From: Isochrysis galbana
Taxonomy: Eukaryota > Haptophyta > Isochrysidales > Isochrysidaceae
DNA: 64,000 nt
Direction: 5' to 3'
Assembly (NCBI GenBank): GCA_018136815.1
Contig: CM030931.1
Span: forward strand, 1 to 64,000
Notes under the pieces: model-generated
The model's input: the letters and a program-made list of their open reading frames with translations, nothing else
Databases searched by the model: none
Told to the model about the DNA's origin: nothing
Made by a program: the position numbers and the translations under genes
In this document: in pieces, positions 33,501 to 42,893 of the stretch
Position numbering within the stretch: the first letter of the stretch is position 1
How the letters are laid out: every line of letters begins with the position of its first letter

Positions 33501-35689
33501 CAGGCGCCATATCCGAATATGCCGCCCGAGCAGCCACGCCAATCGCCGCCGCCGCCCTCGCGCATCGCGAAATAGTCGGCCGTGTGTGGCGCCGACGACA
33601 ACGCCAACGTCACCCGGCCGAACGGGCCGAGTGTCCAACTTTCGACCGCTGCCGGGCGCGCTGCCGGCGCTTCCTCGGTCATCCACTACGATAGAATCCC
33701 ATACCAGGCACCATATTCGAATATGCCGCCCGAGCAGCCACGCCAATCGCCGCCGCCGCCCTCGCGCATCGCGATATAGTCGGCCGTGCGTGGCGCCGAC
33801 GACTATGCGAACGTCACCCGGCCGAACGGGCCGAGTGCCCAACTTTCGACCGCTACCGGGCGCGCTGCCGGCGCTTTCTCGGTCATCCACTACGATAGAA
33901 TCCATACCAGGCACCATATCCGAATATGCCGCCCGAGCAGCCACGCCAATCGCCGCCGCCGCCCTCGCGCATCGCGAAATAGACGGCCGTGTGTGGCGCC
34001 GACGACTACGCGAACGTCACCCGGCCGAACGGGCCGAGTGTCCAACTTTCGACCGCTACCGGGCGCGCTGCCGGCGCTTTCTCGGTCATCCACTACGATA
34101 GAATGCCCTACCAGGCACCATATTCGAATATGCCGCCCGAGCAGCCACGCCAATCGCCGCCGCCGCCCTCGCGCATCGCGAAATAGTCGGCCGTGCGTGG
34201 CGCCGACGACTACGCCAACGTCACCTGGCCGAACGGGCCGAGTGCCCAAGTTTCGACCGCTACCGGGCGCGCTGCCGGCGCTTCCTCGGTCATCCACTAC
34301 GATAGAATCCCATACCAGGCACCATATCCGAATATGCCGCCCGAGCAGCCACGCCAATCGCCGCCGCCGCCCTCGCGCATCGCGAAATAGTCGGCCGTTT
34401 GTGGCGCCGACGACTACGCCAACGTCACCTGGCCGAACGGGCCGAGTGCCCAACTTTCGACCGCTACCGGGCGCGCTGCCGGCGCTTTCTCGGTCATCCA
34501 CTACGATAGAATCCCATACCAGGCACCATATCCGAATATGCCGCCCGAGCAGCCACGCCAATCGCCGCCGCCGCCCGCGCGCATCGCGAAGTAGTCGGCC
34601 GTGTGTGGCGCCGACGACTACGCGAACGTCACCCGGCCGAATGGGCCGAGTGTCCAACTTTCGACCGCTACCGGGCGCGCTGCCGGCGATTTCTCGGTCA
34701 TCCACTAAGATAGAATGACACAAAAGGCATCAATTGGAAAGATGCCACCCTTATAGCTACGCCAATCGCCGCCGCCGCCCGCGCACATCGCGTCGAAGTT
34801 GGCCCTGTGCAACACCGAAAACAAGACCAGGGCTACGGGCCGAACGGGCCCGAGTGCCCAACTTTCGAACGCGACTGCGCTTGCCGCTGGCACTTCCTTA
34901 CCCCTCAGCTTGCATTTGGCAAGTTAACACACTTCACATGAAATGGTTCCGCCCCAGGAGCCAAATTCATGTACCTAGCGGCCTCGGCGTACACCTTTGC
35001 GGTGAAGGCGGAGATGAGACGTGAACACGACACACACCAGCTCTCAAGATTTCGGATCAACGCTGGGCGCGAACGCGTGGGGCCGGGCCAGGAGGCTTTG
35101 GGGGTTACAGGCAGGCCCGGAACAGCCGGGTCGCGACCGGCCCGTCGCGCCGCACGGCCACTTGAAGAGCTGCACCTCCAGGCGTCCAATCGAGCGCTTG
35201 TCGACGTCAATAGGGGCCGTGGCCCTGGGCGTCGGGCCGGATCGAATCGAGGCATTCCTGCGGTGCGAGGGGCCAGGATGGGTTAGTGCGAGTGTGTGCG
35301 ACCCTCAAGAACCAGCGTGCGACCTACTAGTGACCCCCACCCTGCTCGCGAGAGCTCTGGGCTCTGCATGGCCACCACCTCCAGGCCATTCTTCGGCCGA
35401 TCGCGGGCGATCGGACGTCGCGGAAGCTCCGCGTTTCTAATACTGATGCGCCCCACATTCACCAATCTGATTCCCTTCCGTGAGCGCCCCCCTCAATCTC
35501 CCAAAATAGCCCGCCACGCGCGGGGAAGGGAGGGGAGTCCCTCACCGACGCCATTGCCCTTCGTGGGGTGGGAGGGGGTGGTTCGGAGGGGGAGGGAGTT
35601 GGCGGGGCAGGTAGGGGGGGACCCTAAGGAATCCTTGGACACCCAGGGGAGGTGGGAAATAGTGGTTAAAAGAGTGAGTGACCGGGCTA
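30589..35689. mobile_element. 5.1-kb TIR element with internal satellite array
   Basis: The ends are perfect 17-bp inverted repeats: TAGCCCGGTCACTCACT at 30589-30605 and its complement at 35673-35689, with 7-bp target duplications. Inside are a left arm (30606-31190), about 17 satellite units (31190-34715), and a right arm (34716-35672) shared with the copy at 348. The left arm starts like the sequence after the TIR at 40329 and shares a block with 41260-41370. No transposase is visible. The insertion lies within a LINE-family GC module, so it is younger than that host element. The ORF at 30649-30972 lies in repeated DNA and is not called. Confidence 0.85.
31190..34715. repeat. 204-bp tandem satellite, about 17 units
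   Basis: Unit length is 204 bp, with a 1-bp deletion in two units (near 32877 and 33901). This is shown by the recurrence of CGGCCGTG(C/T)GTGGCGCCGA every 204 bp from 31337. Each unit contains CATATTCGAATATG, GAGCAGCCACGCCAATCGCC and CACCCGGCCGAACGGGCCGA. Units differ by a few shared variants (ATTCGAATA/ATCCGAATA, CGCGCG/CTCGCG), and units 31951-32362 and 32767-33177 look like a higher-order duplication. Frames stay open because 204 is a multiple of three. Confidence 0.95.
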
Positions 35690-36022
35690 CTCAGGGGCAG
35701 TGGAGGCTGGGGCTGGGCCCCTGGCCTCTCCTGCCTCTCCCTCGCTGGCCTCGCTGGTCCTGGGTGCCCTCCTGGCGGCTCAGGTGGTCTGTGGCTCAGT
35801 GGTGGAGTGGGGGGTCAGTACGATCAGGGGCCAGTGCAGGCGAATGCGTGCGGCGCGCGATGCGCGCTCGGCGAGGGTCTGTGCCAGAGTGATGTCAGCT
35901 CAGCCCCTGCCAGCAGGCAGGGGCTGAGGTTGAGTGTGCAGGCCCACCCAGGGGGTGTCTGCGATGGAGGAGGGGGGGCACGGGGCCCCCATGACCCTAT
36001 CAGTTTTAGTGATAGTTGTATC

Positions 36023-36137
36023 CCTCTGCCTGCAGTCTAGCTAGCTCACGCTCGCGCCCTGCCCGCCTACGATCTGCGGATGCTTGCTGCTCAGCCAACA
36101 AATCTGCCAACCTGCGAGCACGCTCAAAGTCATGCAG
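36023..36137 (-). pseudogene. Upstream piece of the split terminal exon
   Basis: The minus strand shows a pyrimidine-rich acceptor (CCCCACCCCCTCCTCCAG) ending at 36138. It is followed by codons for LHDFERARRLADLLAEQQ and an Arg/Glu/Ala-rich helix ending ...ELARLQAE at the 17-bp target site. The continuation with the stop codon lies at 27780-27734. The product segment is strongly charged and likely coiled-coil. Upstream exons are not identified. Whether the 8.2 kb is spliced out in vivo cannot be told; no clear GT donor follows the break. Confidence 0.65.
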
Positions 36138-36239
36138 CTGGAGGAGGGGGTGGGGTACAAGGCTGTGGCCCGCGCCCTCGCAACCGCCCACGCTCGCTAG
36201 GGCCAGGTCAATACTTTTAGCCCGACTTGCCCAAACTTG

Positions 36240-37015
36240 TCGGCCGTTCTTGCGGGATTCTTGTGGCGGACCACCCAAACTTTTGGTCAAACTTGTGGCA
36301 ATTTGTCGTGATGCAAGTACATCCGCAACACGTTTCTCTTAAGAAACACAAAAAAACTCGCGCGCAACTCGCCTCGCGTTTATCGCACCTCTTACGCACT
36401 TTGCGTGGTTATGTTGTTATTATGTTGCTATACTTGCTTGTTGCGCTCGTTGTCGTTGTCAACCCATTCACATTAACTTACATCTTACATCACTTATCAC
36501 ACAAGCACAAATGTGACATAGCTGATAGCTGTAACACACAAGAAACAGCTGTAACACACAAGAAACATTACAACATCACACACACTTCTCCCGATGGTTA
36601 TTGTTGTATCGCAACATCAACGCCGCCTGTATTTGATCAGCGAGAGAGGCCGAACGATTCGGGCCAAACATCGTAACAAGTAATGAGAACACACGCTCAC
36701 ACGAAGCCGAATTGGGAGTCATGCTAAATGCAATCCTTGCCGCGGATGCCCAGGTAGGGAACTTGCTGTGGTCGCATGCCCACCATAGCAGAACCTCCTT
36801 ACTGAACACCCGCACTTCCGAATGATCAATCCTCGTCCCACGGCAAGCGATCAAGTATTCCGGAAGTTCATCGAGCAACCTTTGTCTAACGGCGGGCAAA
36901 TGATGAAATGACGGAATCTCAACCAGCCGATGGACCCAAAGCTCATCCACCTTGCCGTAGGCAAAGGCTGGGTTGAAGGCTCGAAGCAGCCCCGTTCAAC
37001 AAAATAATTAATGTT
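36240..37015 (-). pseudogene. hAT transposase C-terminal relic
   Basis: Minus-strand frame 36950-36576 contains VLLWWACDHSKFPTWASAAR, then SASCERVFSLLVTMFG. This is the hAT C-terminal dimerisation domain (W...yP.la..A...l...pas.a.sERvFS). The preceding residues continue in a shifted frame (LLRAFNPAFAYGKVDELWVHR) up to about 37000. The catalytic core and BED finger are missing. Flanking sequence to 36240 is AT-richer and may belong to the same dead element. Confidence 0.75.
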
Positions 37016-37029
37016 ATATCCTAGCCAAC

Positions 37030-37360
37030 CCATCACGAGACGTCGATGCTCTTGGTTGGAGATCGTGTTGTCGCACCAAACGCGTCGCAGCTTTCTGACG
37101 CTCGACGCAGAAGGACTCTACTTGGACATTCTGCATGTTCGCGTGCATTGTCCCGATGCCCGTGTGCTTGATCATGCACTCGCCCAGGTCCTTGTGAGAT
37201 ACAAGTGCGCCAACGCGGTTCTCGAACTCGGTGGTGCTCAGGTCGACGGCGATAGATAAAGGGATGCTGGTGATGATGATGATGCGCACTGCTGGCTGGC
37301 TGCGCGGAGGCTGCTGGCTGCTGGAGGCAGACGGGCAGACGTGGGAGGCCTGGGAGTGAC
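37030..37360 (-). CDS. Possible coding exon, unknown protein
   Basis: The minus-strand frame includes SIAVDLSTTEFENRVGALVS, then HKDLGECMIKHTGIGTMHAN and VESFCVERQKAATRLVR. Composition is balanced and protein-like, unlike the surrounding low-complexity frames. It ends where a dispersed repeat (TTAATGTTATATCCTAGCC complement) begins at about 37015, so the 3' part is lost or lies after an intron. It could be an upstream exon of the split gene at 36137, but nothing proves this. Confidence 0.4.
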
Positions 37361-37525
37361 TGACCCTCATACACCAGAAGCGTTTGTCGGCAAGAAGGGC
37401 GGCAGGGAGAAGCGGCGGTGCAGACGCATAGGATGTGTGAGGGTGCTGATCCGGATGACGGAAAAAGGCCACCGAAGCACGCTCCCCCCGTTTGTGGAGT
37501 CCCCGATTCAGGACATGTATTGGGT

Positions 37526-37795
37526 TTGTGAGGTGGGCTTTCTTGAGGAGTCTGTTCGCAAGCAATCAGAGAAGCGCAGGGCTGCCCAAGTAAAAGTAAT
37601 CATTGGAAGTGGTCTTAGGTAAGGGTTAGGGTTAGGGTCTCATGACAAGATGCCACAACGCCGCCCATCCCGCACACGGCCACTCACAGGACATGGAATT
37701 AAACTAGTTGCACTTGCTCGACAGCCTTGCGCTTCTGATTGCTTGCGAACAGACTCCTCAAGAAAGCCCACCTCACATGCAGCACGGGCGGGGAA
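37526..37795. repeat. Inverted repeat around TTAGGG units
   Basis: Arms of about 60 bp (GGTGGGCTTTCTTGAGGAGTC... at 37531 and its complement ending near 37785) flank about 125 bp that begins with TAAGGGTTAGGGTTAGGG (37620-37637). The arms differ by a few bases. Confidence 0.85.
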
Positions 37796-38060
37796 GCCCC
37801 GGGTAGCGGGTAGCCGTAGTAGCCGCTGCAGCCACGCCATCACATCCATCCACTCCCTGGGCCTCCATCCCCTGCGGATCACCGAACTCCCATGCCCCAT
37901 ACATGGAGCGAAGGCCTGTAGAGGCGGGCAGGTGGGCAGCCAGCGCGCCCGCCACCCGCCGTCTCGCGCCAGAGTTAGAAAACCTTAAGAACCACCTTAA
38001 TTAAAAGAGAGCAGAAGCGGATAGAGGAGGAGCTATATTAAGTATATAGAGTCTAGTAGT
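37796..38060. other. Upstream flank of the RimM gene
   Basis: No gene is recognised. An AT-rich stretch with TTAATTAAAAG and TATATTAAGTATATAG (37990-38050) precedes GC-rich sequence and could contain the promoter of the plus-strand gene. Confidence 0.4.
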
Positions 38061-38209
38061 AAAAGTGGCGAGAGGAGACTGCGCGTGGCGGATGGGCACG
38101 GCGCTGCTGGCGCGGCGCTGGCGGCGCTTGTGGGCCTCGCTCCGGCTGGGGCGGGCGCGGCGCGGGCAACCCTTCCCCACCCCCGCCGAGCGACGCGCGC
38201 CGTGCCAGG

Positions 38210-39184
38210 CGCAACAAGTACGCCTCCTTTTCCAAGGCAGAGGAGGTGGCTCGCACTCTCCGCTTCTCCAACGTTGGGGAGGGGAGGGCGAGCGGGGGCT
38301 GGGTGGGGCTGGAGGGCTGCAGGCGGGGCTGGCGGGGCTAGAGAGGCTGTGCAGGGGGGCGGGGAGCCGGATATGCACCGCTGGCCGAGCGGAAGCGCGA
38401 GAGGGGCCGCTGGCTCTACCCGGACGCCGCGCAGCTCGACCAGAGAGATCCTGCCACCTTTGGCTTCAGCGAGGTCGGACGGGTGAGTGGGCCCCACGGG
38501 GTTACCGGCGCCCTACGCGTGCGCTCCGACTCCGACTTTGCGCACGAGCGGCTGTGCAGGCCAGGTAGTGTCTGGCTGCGGAAGCCGCGTCGCCGTGCGC
38601 CGCGAGAGGTACGGCTGCTTGCCGGCCGGCGTGGGCCGGGCGAAGGAGTGTACCTGCTCAAGATAGAGGGCGTCATGAGCCGCGAGCAAGCGGCGGCGCT
38701 CAAGGGCTCCTCTCTATTCATACGGCGCGAGATGACGCCCAAGCTTGAGGACGGCGAGATCCTGGTCTGGCAGCTGGAGGGGCTGCAGGTCGCATGCATC
38801 CGCCGCGTGGAGGCGGTCACCGACCCGCACGCCGTGCTCGATTCGGTCTTGCAAATCGCCGGGCCAGTGCTCGGGCGGGTGACGGGTGTCGTGCCGCGGG
38901 AGGAGCTCACAGGTAATCCGAATCTGGGGAACGACCTGCTCGAGGTGACTCTGATGCAGACCAGGGGCGTCGGCCTTCTCGATCCCGACGACCCAGAGGA
39001 GGCCGACACCGTGCTCATCCCCTTCGTGGACGAGATTGTGCCATTTGTCTCGTTGGAGGAGGGCATCGTGCTAATCAACCCGCCGGATGGATTGCTCGAG
39101 CTCGTGCAGCCGAAGCGGCGGAGACGAGTCGTGATCCGTGGCCTGCTCCCGGCGATCGGTGAGACCTGCTCGCCCGATAACTGA
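38210..39184 (+). CDS. rimM: RimM-like 16S rRNA processing factor
   Basis: RimM binds ribosomal protein S19 and helps mature the 30S head; in algae a nuclear copy would serve plastid ribosomes. The conserved part (about 38465-39120) shows the N-terminal barrel motif SEVGRVSGPHGVTGALRVRS, the LEGVMSREQAAALKGSSLFI segment, LEDGEILVWQLEGLQV at the PRC-barrel start, and LIPFVDEIVP...INPPDGLLELV at its end. Upstream, in the same frame but across a stop, 38210-38281 encodes RNKYASFSKAEEVARTLRFS, which looks like a separate small N-terminal domain. A short intron (about 50-100 nt, 38280-38380) must join them. The true start and transit peptide are not resolved. The GTG at 38483 lies inside the conserved motif and is not the start. 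Confidence 0.8.
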
Positions 39185-39540
39185 ATCTTTGAGGCCGGCT
39201 GATCGCACACGTCGGAAAATAGGTTATACACACTTGATGGGAAGTGTGTCGGAGCACGTTGTAGAGTAGTAATAGTGGCGGCGAGTACGCGGGTGCTTGC
39301 TTATCTATCGTTTGTCATGCGTGGGCATGGAAAGAGCAGCGAGGAGGCGGCAGAGGGCAGAGGTTCATCCTGATGGAGGGAAAGCAGCACAGCGGTAAAG
39401 CCAATGCGCTTTGATTGGTCGATCGCGAGCCCTTCCGCCCCCCGCATCTGAACTACGCCCCGCCGCGATGGGGGTTGGGGCGTTGGGGCTTAGGCACAGC
39501 CCCCACGGCGATCTACATTTTTCAAATATTCTTACCGCAC
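39185..39540. other. Unassigned sequence downstream of rimM
   Basis: No gene or clear repeat boundary is seen. A GGGGTTGGGGCGTTGGGG stretch lies near 39470. ATTCTTACCGCACACGCGAC (39530-39549) is the complement of the family D 3' end, so an inverted retroposon fragment may start here. Confidence 0.4.
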
Positions 39541-39549
39541 ACGCGACTC

Positions 39550-40328
39550 GGACTAAACTTTCACTTCGTTCGCCCATGGGGGGGAAGGGGCCCCCCCCCT
39601 CTCTCCACTGCTCCCCTGGCCATGGGTGAGGAACCACCCATGCTCCTGGCGCATGCCTGATGGCTTGCCAGGAGCGCACACTGCCCTGTTGGCCCACTCT
39701 CTCCCTGGCAGGCTTGCCCCATGCCCCATTCGCCCGCCCTGGCTTGTCGTGGCCAGCCCCATCGCTCCACTCCCCCCTTCCCCCCTAGCGCCTAGACGAT
39801 AGGCAGACAGGTGCAGAGCGGGGCGCCCCAGAGGCGCAGGAGCGCCAGCGAGGGAGAGGCAGGGGAGGCCAGGGCCCAGCCCCAACCTCCTCTGCCCCCT
39901 GATACTGGCCTCCAGGTTCCAGGAGCCTTCAGGGGTCGCCAGAGGGCAGCTGCAGGCCTGCCGCAGGCGCGCCATCGCGCGTGCCGCAGGAGAGGGGAGA
40001 GAGCGCGCGGAAAAGGAGGTGGGCGCCAGCAGCGAGAGCCCCGCAGCTCCGCCCACCGAAAATCGGTAAGTCTTGCATCTCTTTACAGGATAAGTCGGGA
40101 ATGAGGCCGCCGCGTACCCGGGACACAGGAGGAAGGGGGGAAAGATCACCGGGGGGGGGGGGGCGCGAGCCGCCGGCCGCCAGACCATATCTAAGCCATC
40201 CCTATCCCCTAGTAGTGTACGTGGGCACGTGGGGAGTCGCCTGATGGCGGGGGGGAAAGGACCGGGGGAGTGGGGTGTAGAAAGTGTCTTGCGTCAAAGT
40301 GCAAAGTGGTGGGTCCATGGCCGCATGT
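39550..40328 (+). mobile_element. Family D retroposon, 3' end cut by a TIR end
   Basis: This matches 19012-19771 over nearly its whole length (CTAAACTTTCACTTCG, CCCATGGGGG, CCAGCGAGGGAGAGGCAGG, GGGTCCATGGCCGC). It stops at CATGT, where TAGCCCGG of the TIR element begins. The normal continuation GCGGTGAGACTATTAAAA is absent, so the TIR element inserted here and later lost its other end. Confidence 0.8.
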
Positions 40329-40395
40329 TAGCCCGGTCACTCACTAGGGGGGTGCGAAGGGCACCATCGGTAATGGGCAAACGAGGACCTAAATA
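40329..40395 (+). mobile_element. TIR element end fragment
   Basis: TAGCCCGGTCACTCACT (40329-40345) is followed by about 50 bp similar to the left arm of the 30589 element (GGGGGTGCGAAGGGCACCA, GGACCTAAATAA). It breaks off at about 40395. Confidence 0.8.
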
Positions 40396-40404
40396 AATAA
40401 TAAA

Positions 40405-40720
40405 ATGATTAATGTTATATCCTAGCCAACCCCACTAGCTAATTGGACACAACTTTTCCGTCCCGGAATCCCGCCATACCTGACGAGCCAGGTGTCCGAG
40501 TGCTACCGGGGGAGGGGGCACTGCCCCCTCCCCTCGATATTTGTCCTCCCCCAGTGCATGCACCGACCCCGCGCACCCCAGCACGTCCTCTCCTCGAGTC
40601 CACGCTGGGGGAAAACCCCTTTCGGGTAAAAACAACGCGGGGGGGGGGGGGGGGCACTCGTGAATGAGAGCCCAGAAGCGCTAATCTCTCTCGCCGAGGC
40701 GAGTGGCCGCGGCGAGCCGC
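40405..40720 (-). repeat. Dispersed repeat pieces
   Basis: TTAATGTTATATCCTAGCC and CACTAGCTAATTGGACACAA (40409-40455) recur near 22270 and in part at 37005. Positions 40540-40715 (CTCCACGCTGGGGGAAAACC region, read TCCACGCTGGGGGAAAACCC) recur at 54095-54280. No coding is apparent. Confidence 0.65.
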
Positions 40721-40799
40721 GGCCCTTCCCTCCTGGTTCTGGTGCCCCCGTCTTCTCTTACCCAAACGGGGCGAGAAGACACGTAAACGCCGGAGGGGA

Positions 40800-41370
40800 G
40801 AGCTGCCACTTCCCCCTCCCTCCCTCTTCCCTCTTCCTCCTCTCTTCCCTGCGGCTCTGGCCCATGGCGCGCGCCTGCGGCCCCTCTTCAGGTCCCCAGG
40901 AGGCCTGCAGGGGCCTGGGAGCACAGCTCAGGGGGCAGGTGAGGCTGGGGCATGGCCCCGGCCCCTCCTGCCCCTCCCTCGCTGGCTCTCGAGCCCTTGC
41001 CGGTCGACAGGAGCTGGCTGGGGGCTCCTGATCAGGGGGGCCAGGGGAGGAGGGGTTGGTCAGAGCGAGAAGGCGCAGGCCAACGCGGGCCAGGGCGTGC
41101 GATCTGTGCCCGACTCTCAGGGAGAGTCTAGGCAGTCTGGGTGAGTCCCCCTACATGCCAAGAGGCAGCGCAGGCGGGGGTGGATGGTTCTCGCCCCCAT
41201 GAGGGGAGTCGAGAGAGTGGGAGGGGCGCGAGGCCCCCTCCATGGCGACCAATCATAAGATTAGTGAACGAGGACCTAAATAAGCTCCCTATAGCGGTTC
41301 TGGTATGAGTGACCAGCAAAAAAATCCGGGGTCTTTCGGCAAAATTTCGAAAAATACTCTCAATTTCAGG
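40800..41370 (-). mobile_element. Retroposon-family fragments
   Basis: 40800-41015 carries the GC-rich module of families B and D (CAGCTCAGGGGGCAGGTGAG). 41160-41255 has a 5' end of this type on the minus strand, ending CCATGGAGGGGGCCTCGCGC. 41260-41370 matches 30640-30750 in the left arm of the TIR element (GACCTAAATAAGCTCCCTAT). These are broken, overlapping element pieces. Confidence 0.6.
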
Positions 41371-41586
41371 CCTCTGGCGGCTGAGGTTGGTTGTGCGGAC
41401 AAACCGACATTTCGCCTCTCCGTCTCCGACTGGACGTAACACAAGGAGCGAGCCCCGGGGGGAGACGCCGTGGAAGGGGCTTCCCCGGGCTTCGAGACGC
41501 CTCGGAACTCTTATCGCCCCTCCAAGAAACCGTTTCACCTCCACGACAATCAATCCAGCACGGAGGCTCATCAATCGACCCGATAA

Positions 41587-42508
41587 TAATAAAATATCTG
41601 AGCGTTAGTACCACTACTGCCACTAGCCCGGTACTATCACGACACCCCTCAGCGCACCTGCCCGTACGCCTTGACGTGTGCTGTCACTAGACACATTACG
41701 CATATGCACCCCTACGAATCTCCCCCTCGCAAACCCCCGGCTCCCATTATAACTCCCCACAAGCTACAATAAGGGAAAACCCATTGAGGCGGACCGGTCG
41801 ACGCCGGCCGACTCTCCGGGAAAAAGCACCGGGGGGGGGTGAGAACCTCTCGTCATGAAAAGAAACGGCCCTTACAGCTCTCGCCGCGAGCTGTCCTCGA
41901 GAAATAAAAGACTGCGCCTCGAGATACCTGCCACCGTGGTTCCCGTAGGCGCTTGAGCCTCTCCCTCCTCATCCCCTCCTGTCGCCAGCCGCCCCCCTCC
42001 GCCCGTTTGCTAACGCAAACGAGTCCCGTTTCTCACCGCACTCCATCGGGGGGGGTGCAAAACCCCCCCTCTCCCTCTCTCCGTTCTCCTCCACCTCTGC
42101 CCCTGCGGCGCGTCGCCATGCGGCGCGCCACGGCCTGCTCTCAGAGGCCCTTTGGGGGCTCTCAGAGGGCCAGCCAGGCAGCTCAGGGGCAGTGGAGGCT
42201 GGGGCTCAGCCCCTGGCCCCTCCTGCCTCTCCCACGCTTGCCTCGCTGGCCCTGGGAGCCGCCCGAGCCCTCTGTCTGCCTGGCGACCAGGGATGGGGGG
42301 GGAGTCAGCTCGAGGCAGGCCATGCTGGGCGTGGGAGTGCGAGTCACGGCCCGCGCCCACTAGGGGTCTGGGCCAGAGTGTTGATTGCCCAGCCCCTGCC
42401 AGAGGGCAGGGGCTGGGGTTGATTGTACGGGCCCACCCGGGGGGTGTCCGCGATGGAGAGAGGGGGGCGCGAGGCCCCATTGACCCCCACTTATAAAAGT
42501 AGGTTGTC
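41587..42508 (-). mobile_element. Family B retroposon, second complete copy
   Basis: A 922-bp element nearly identical to 27798-28712. It is flanked by ATCGACCCGATAA at 41574-41586 and 42509-42521. On the minus strand its 3' tail is GCTCAGATATTTTATTATTA. The presence of two copies with different target duplications shows retroposition, not local duplication. Confidence 0.9.
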
Positions 42509-42521
42509 ATCGACCCGATAA

Positions 42522-42893
42522 GAGGGCTCGCTCACGAGGGACGACACTTGCAGCCTCTGAAATATCATTTACGGGTGTCACCCTCCAATGTAAGCAGCAC
42601 AGAACTCCAACGCCTCAAGAGGGTGGGTGGAAATGCTGCGCTTCCTACGCCTACGGGGCAGGCGGCGCTCGGACCAAACTGCTATCCTGCAAATAGGCGC
42701 AAGTGTGCTGCTGATTCGCAATCTATTGCCATCGCTCTCCTCCATATCGGATTGCGAGGGGGAAATGAGGAGGCCAGGGGGGGGGAGGCTTCGCAGAGTG
42801 AGGTGGAAAAGGTACTCTGACTCCCCGATGCACCGATATTCTTGCTCAACCCAGACTCCCTCACCTCTACCCGGTAGGAGGGGTGGGGAGGGG
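42522..42893. other. Unassigned sequence 3' of the EF-hand gene
   Basis: No gene is supported. It probably contains the 3'UTR of the minus-strand gene ending at 42894. Overlapping frames lack motifs. Confidence 0.4.

Larger units (their letters stand above)
28730..36022 (-). mobile_element. LINE-related insertion, interrupted by a TIR element
   Basis: This 7.3-kb block is flanked by the same 17-bp target duplication (28713-28729 and 36023-36039). In minus orientation it begins with a 5' end like those of families B and D (ACAACTATCACT... CATGGGGGCC) and the shared GC-rich module. The module is cut by the 5.1-kb TIR element at 30589-35689. The block then continues through a tRNA-like segment and minisatellites to the LINE C-terminal frame (29447-29049). 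It ends in a T-run (28730-28741). It is most simply a LINE copy with secondary insertions. Confidence 0.7.

Noticed and set aside
31190-34715. CRISPR-like array
   Set aside because: The repeats are directly adjacent 204-bp units with no unique spacers, in a eukaryotic transposon.
31085-34718. Long ORFs of 200-476 residues on both strands
   Set aside because: They follow the 204-bp satellite exactly, exist in several frames on both strands, and restart at every unit. The length being a multiple of three explains them.
38001-38497. Minus-strand ORFs opposite the RimM 5' region
   Set aside because: Proline/alanine/arginine-rich shadows of a GC-rich leader; the plus strand carries the recognisable protein.
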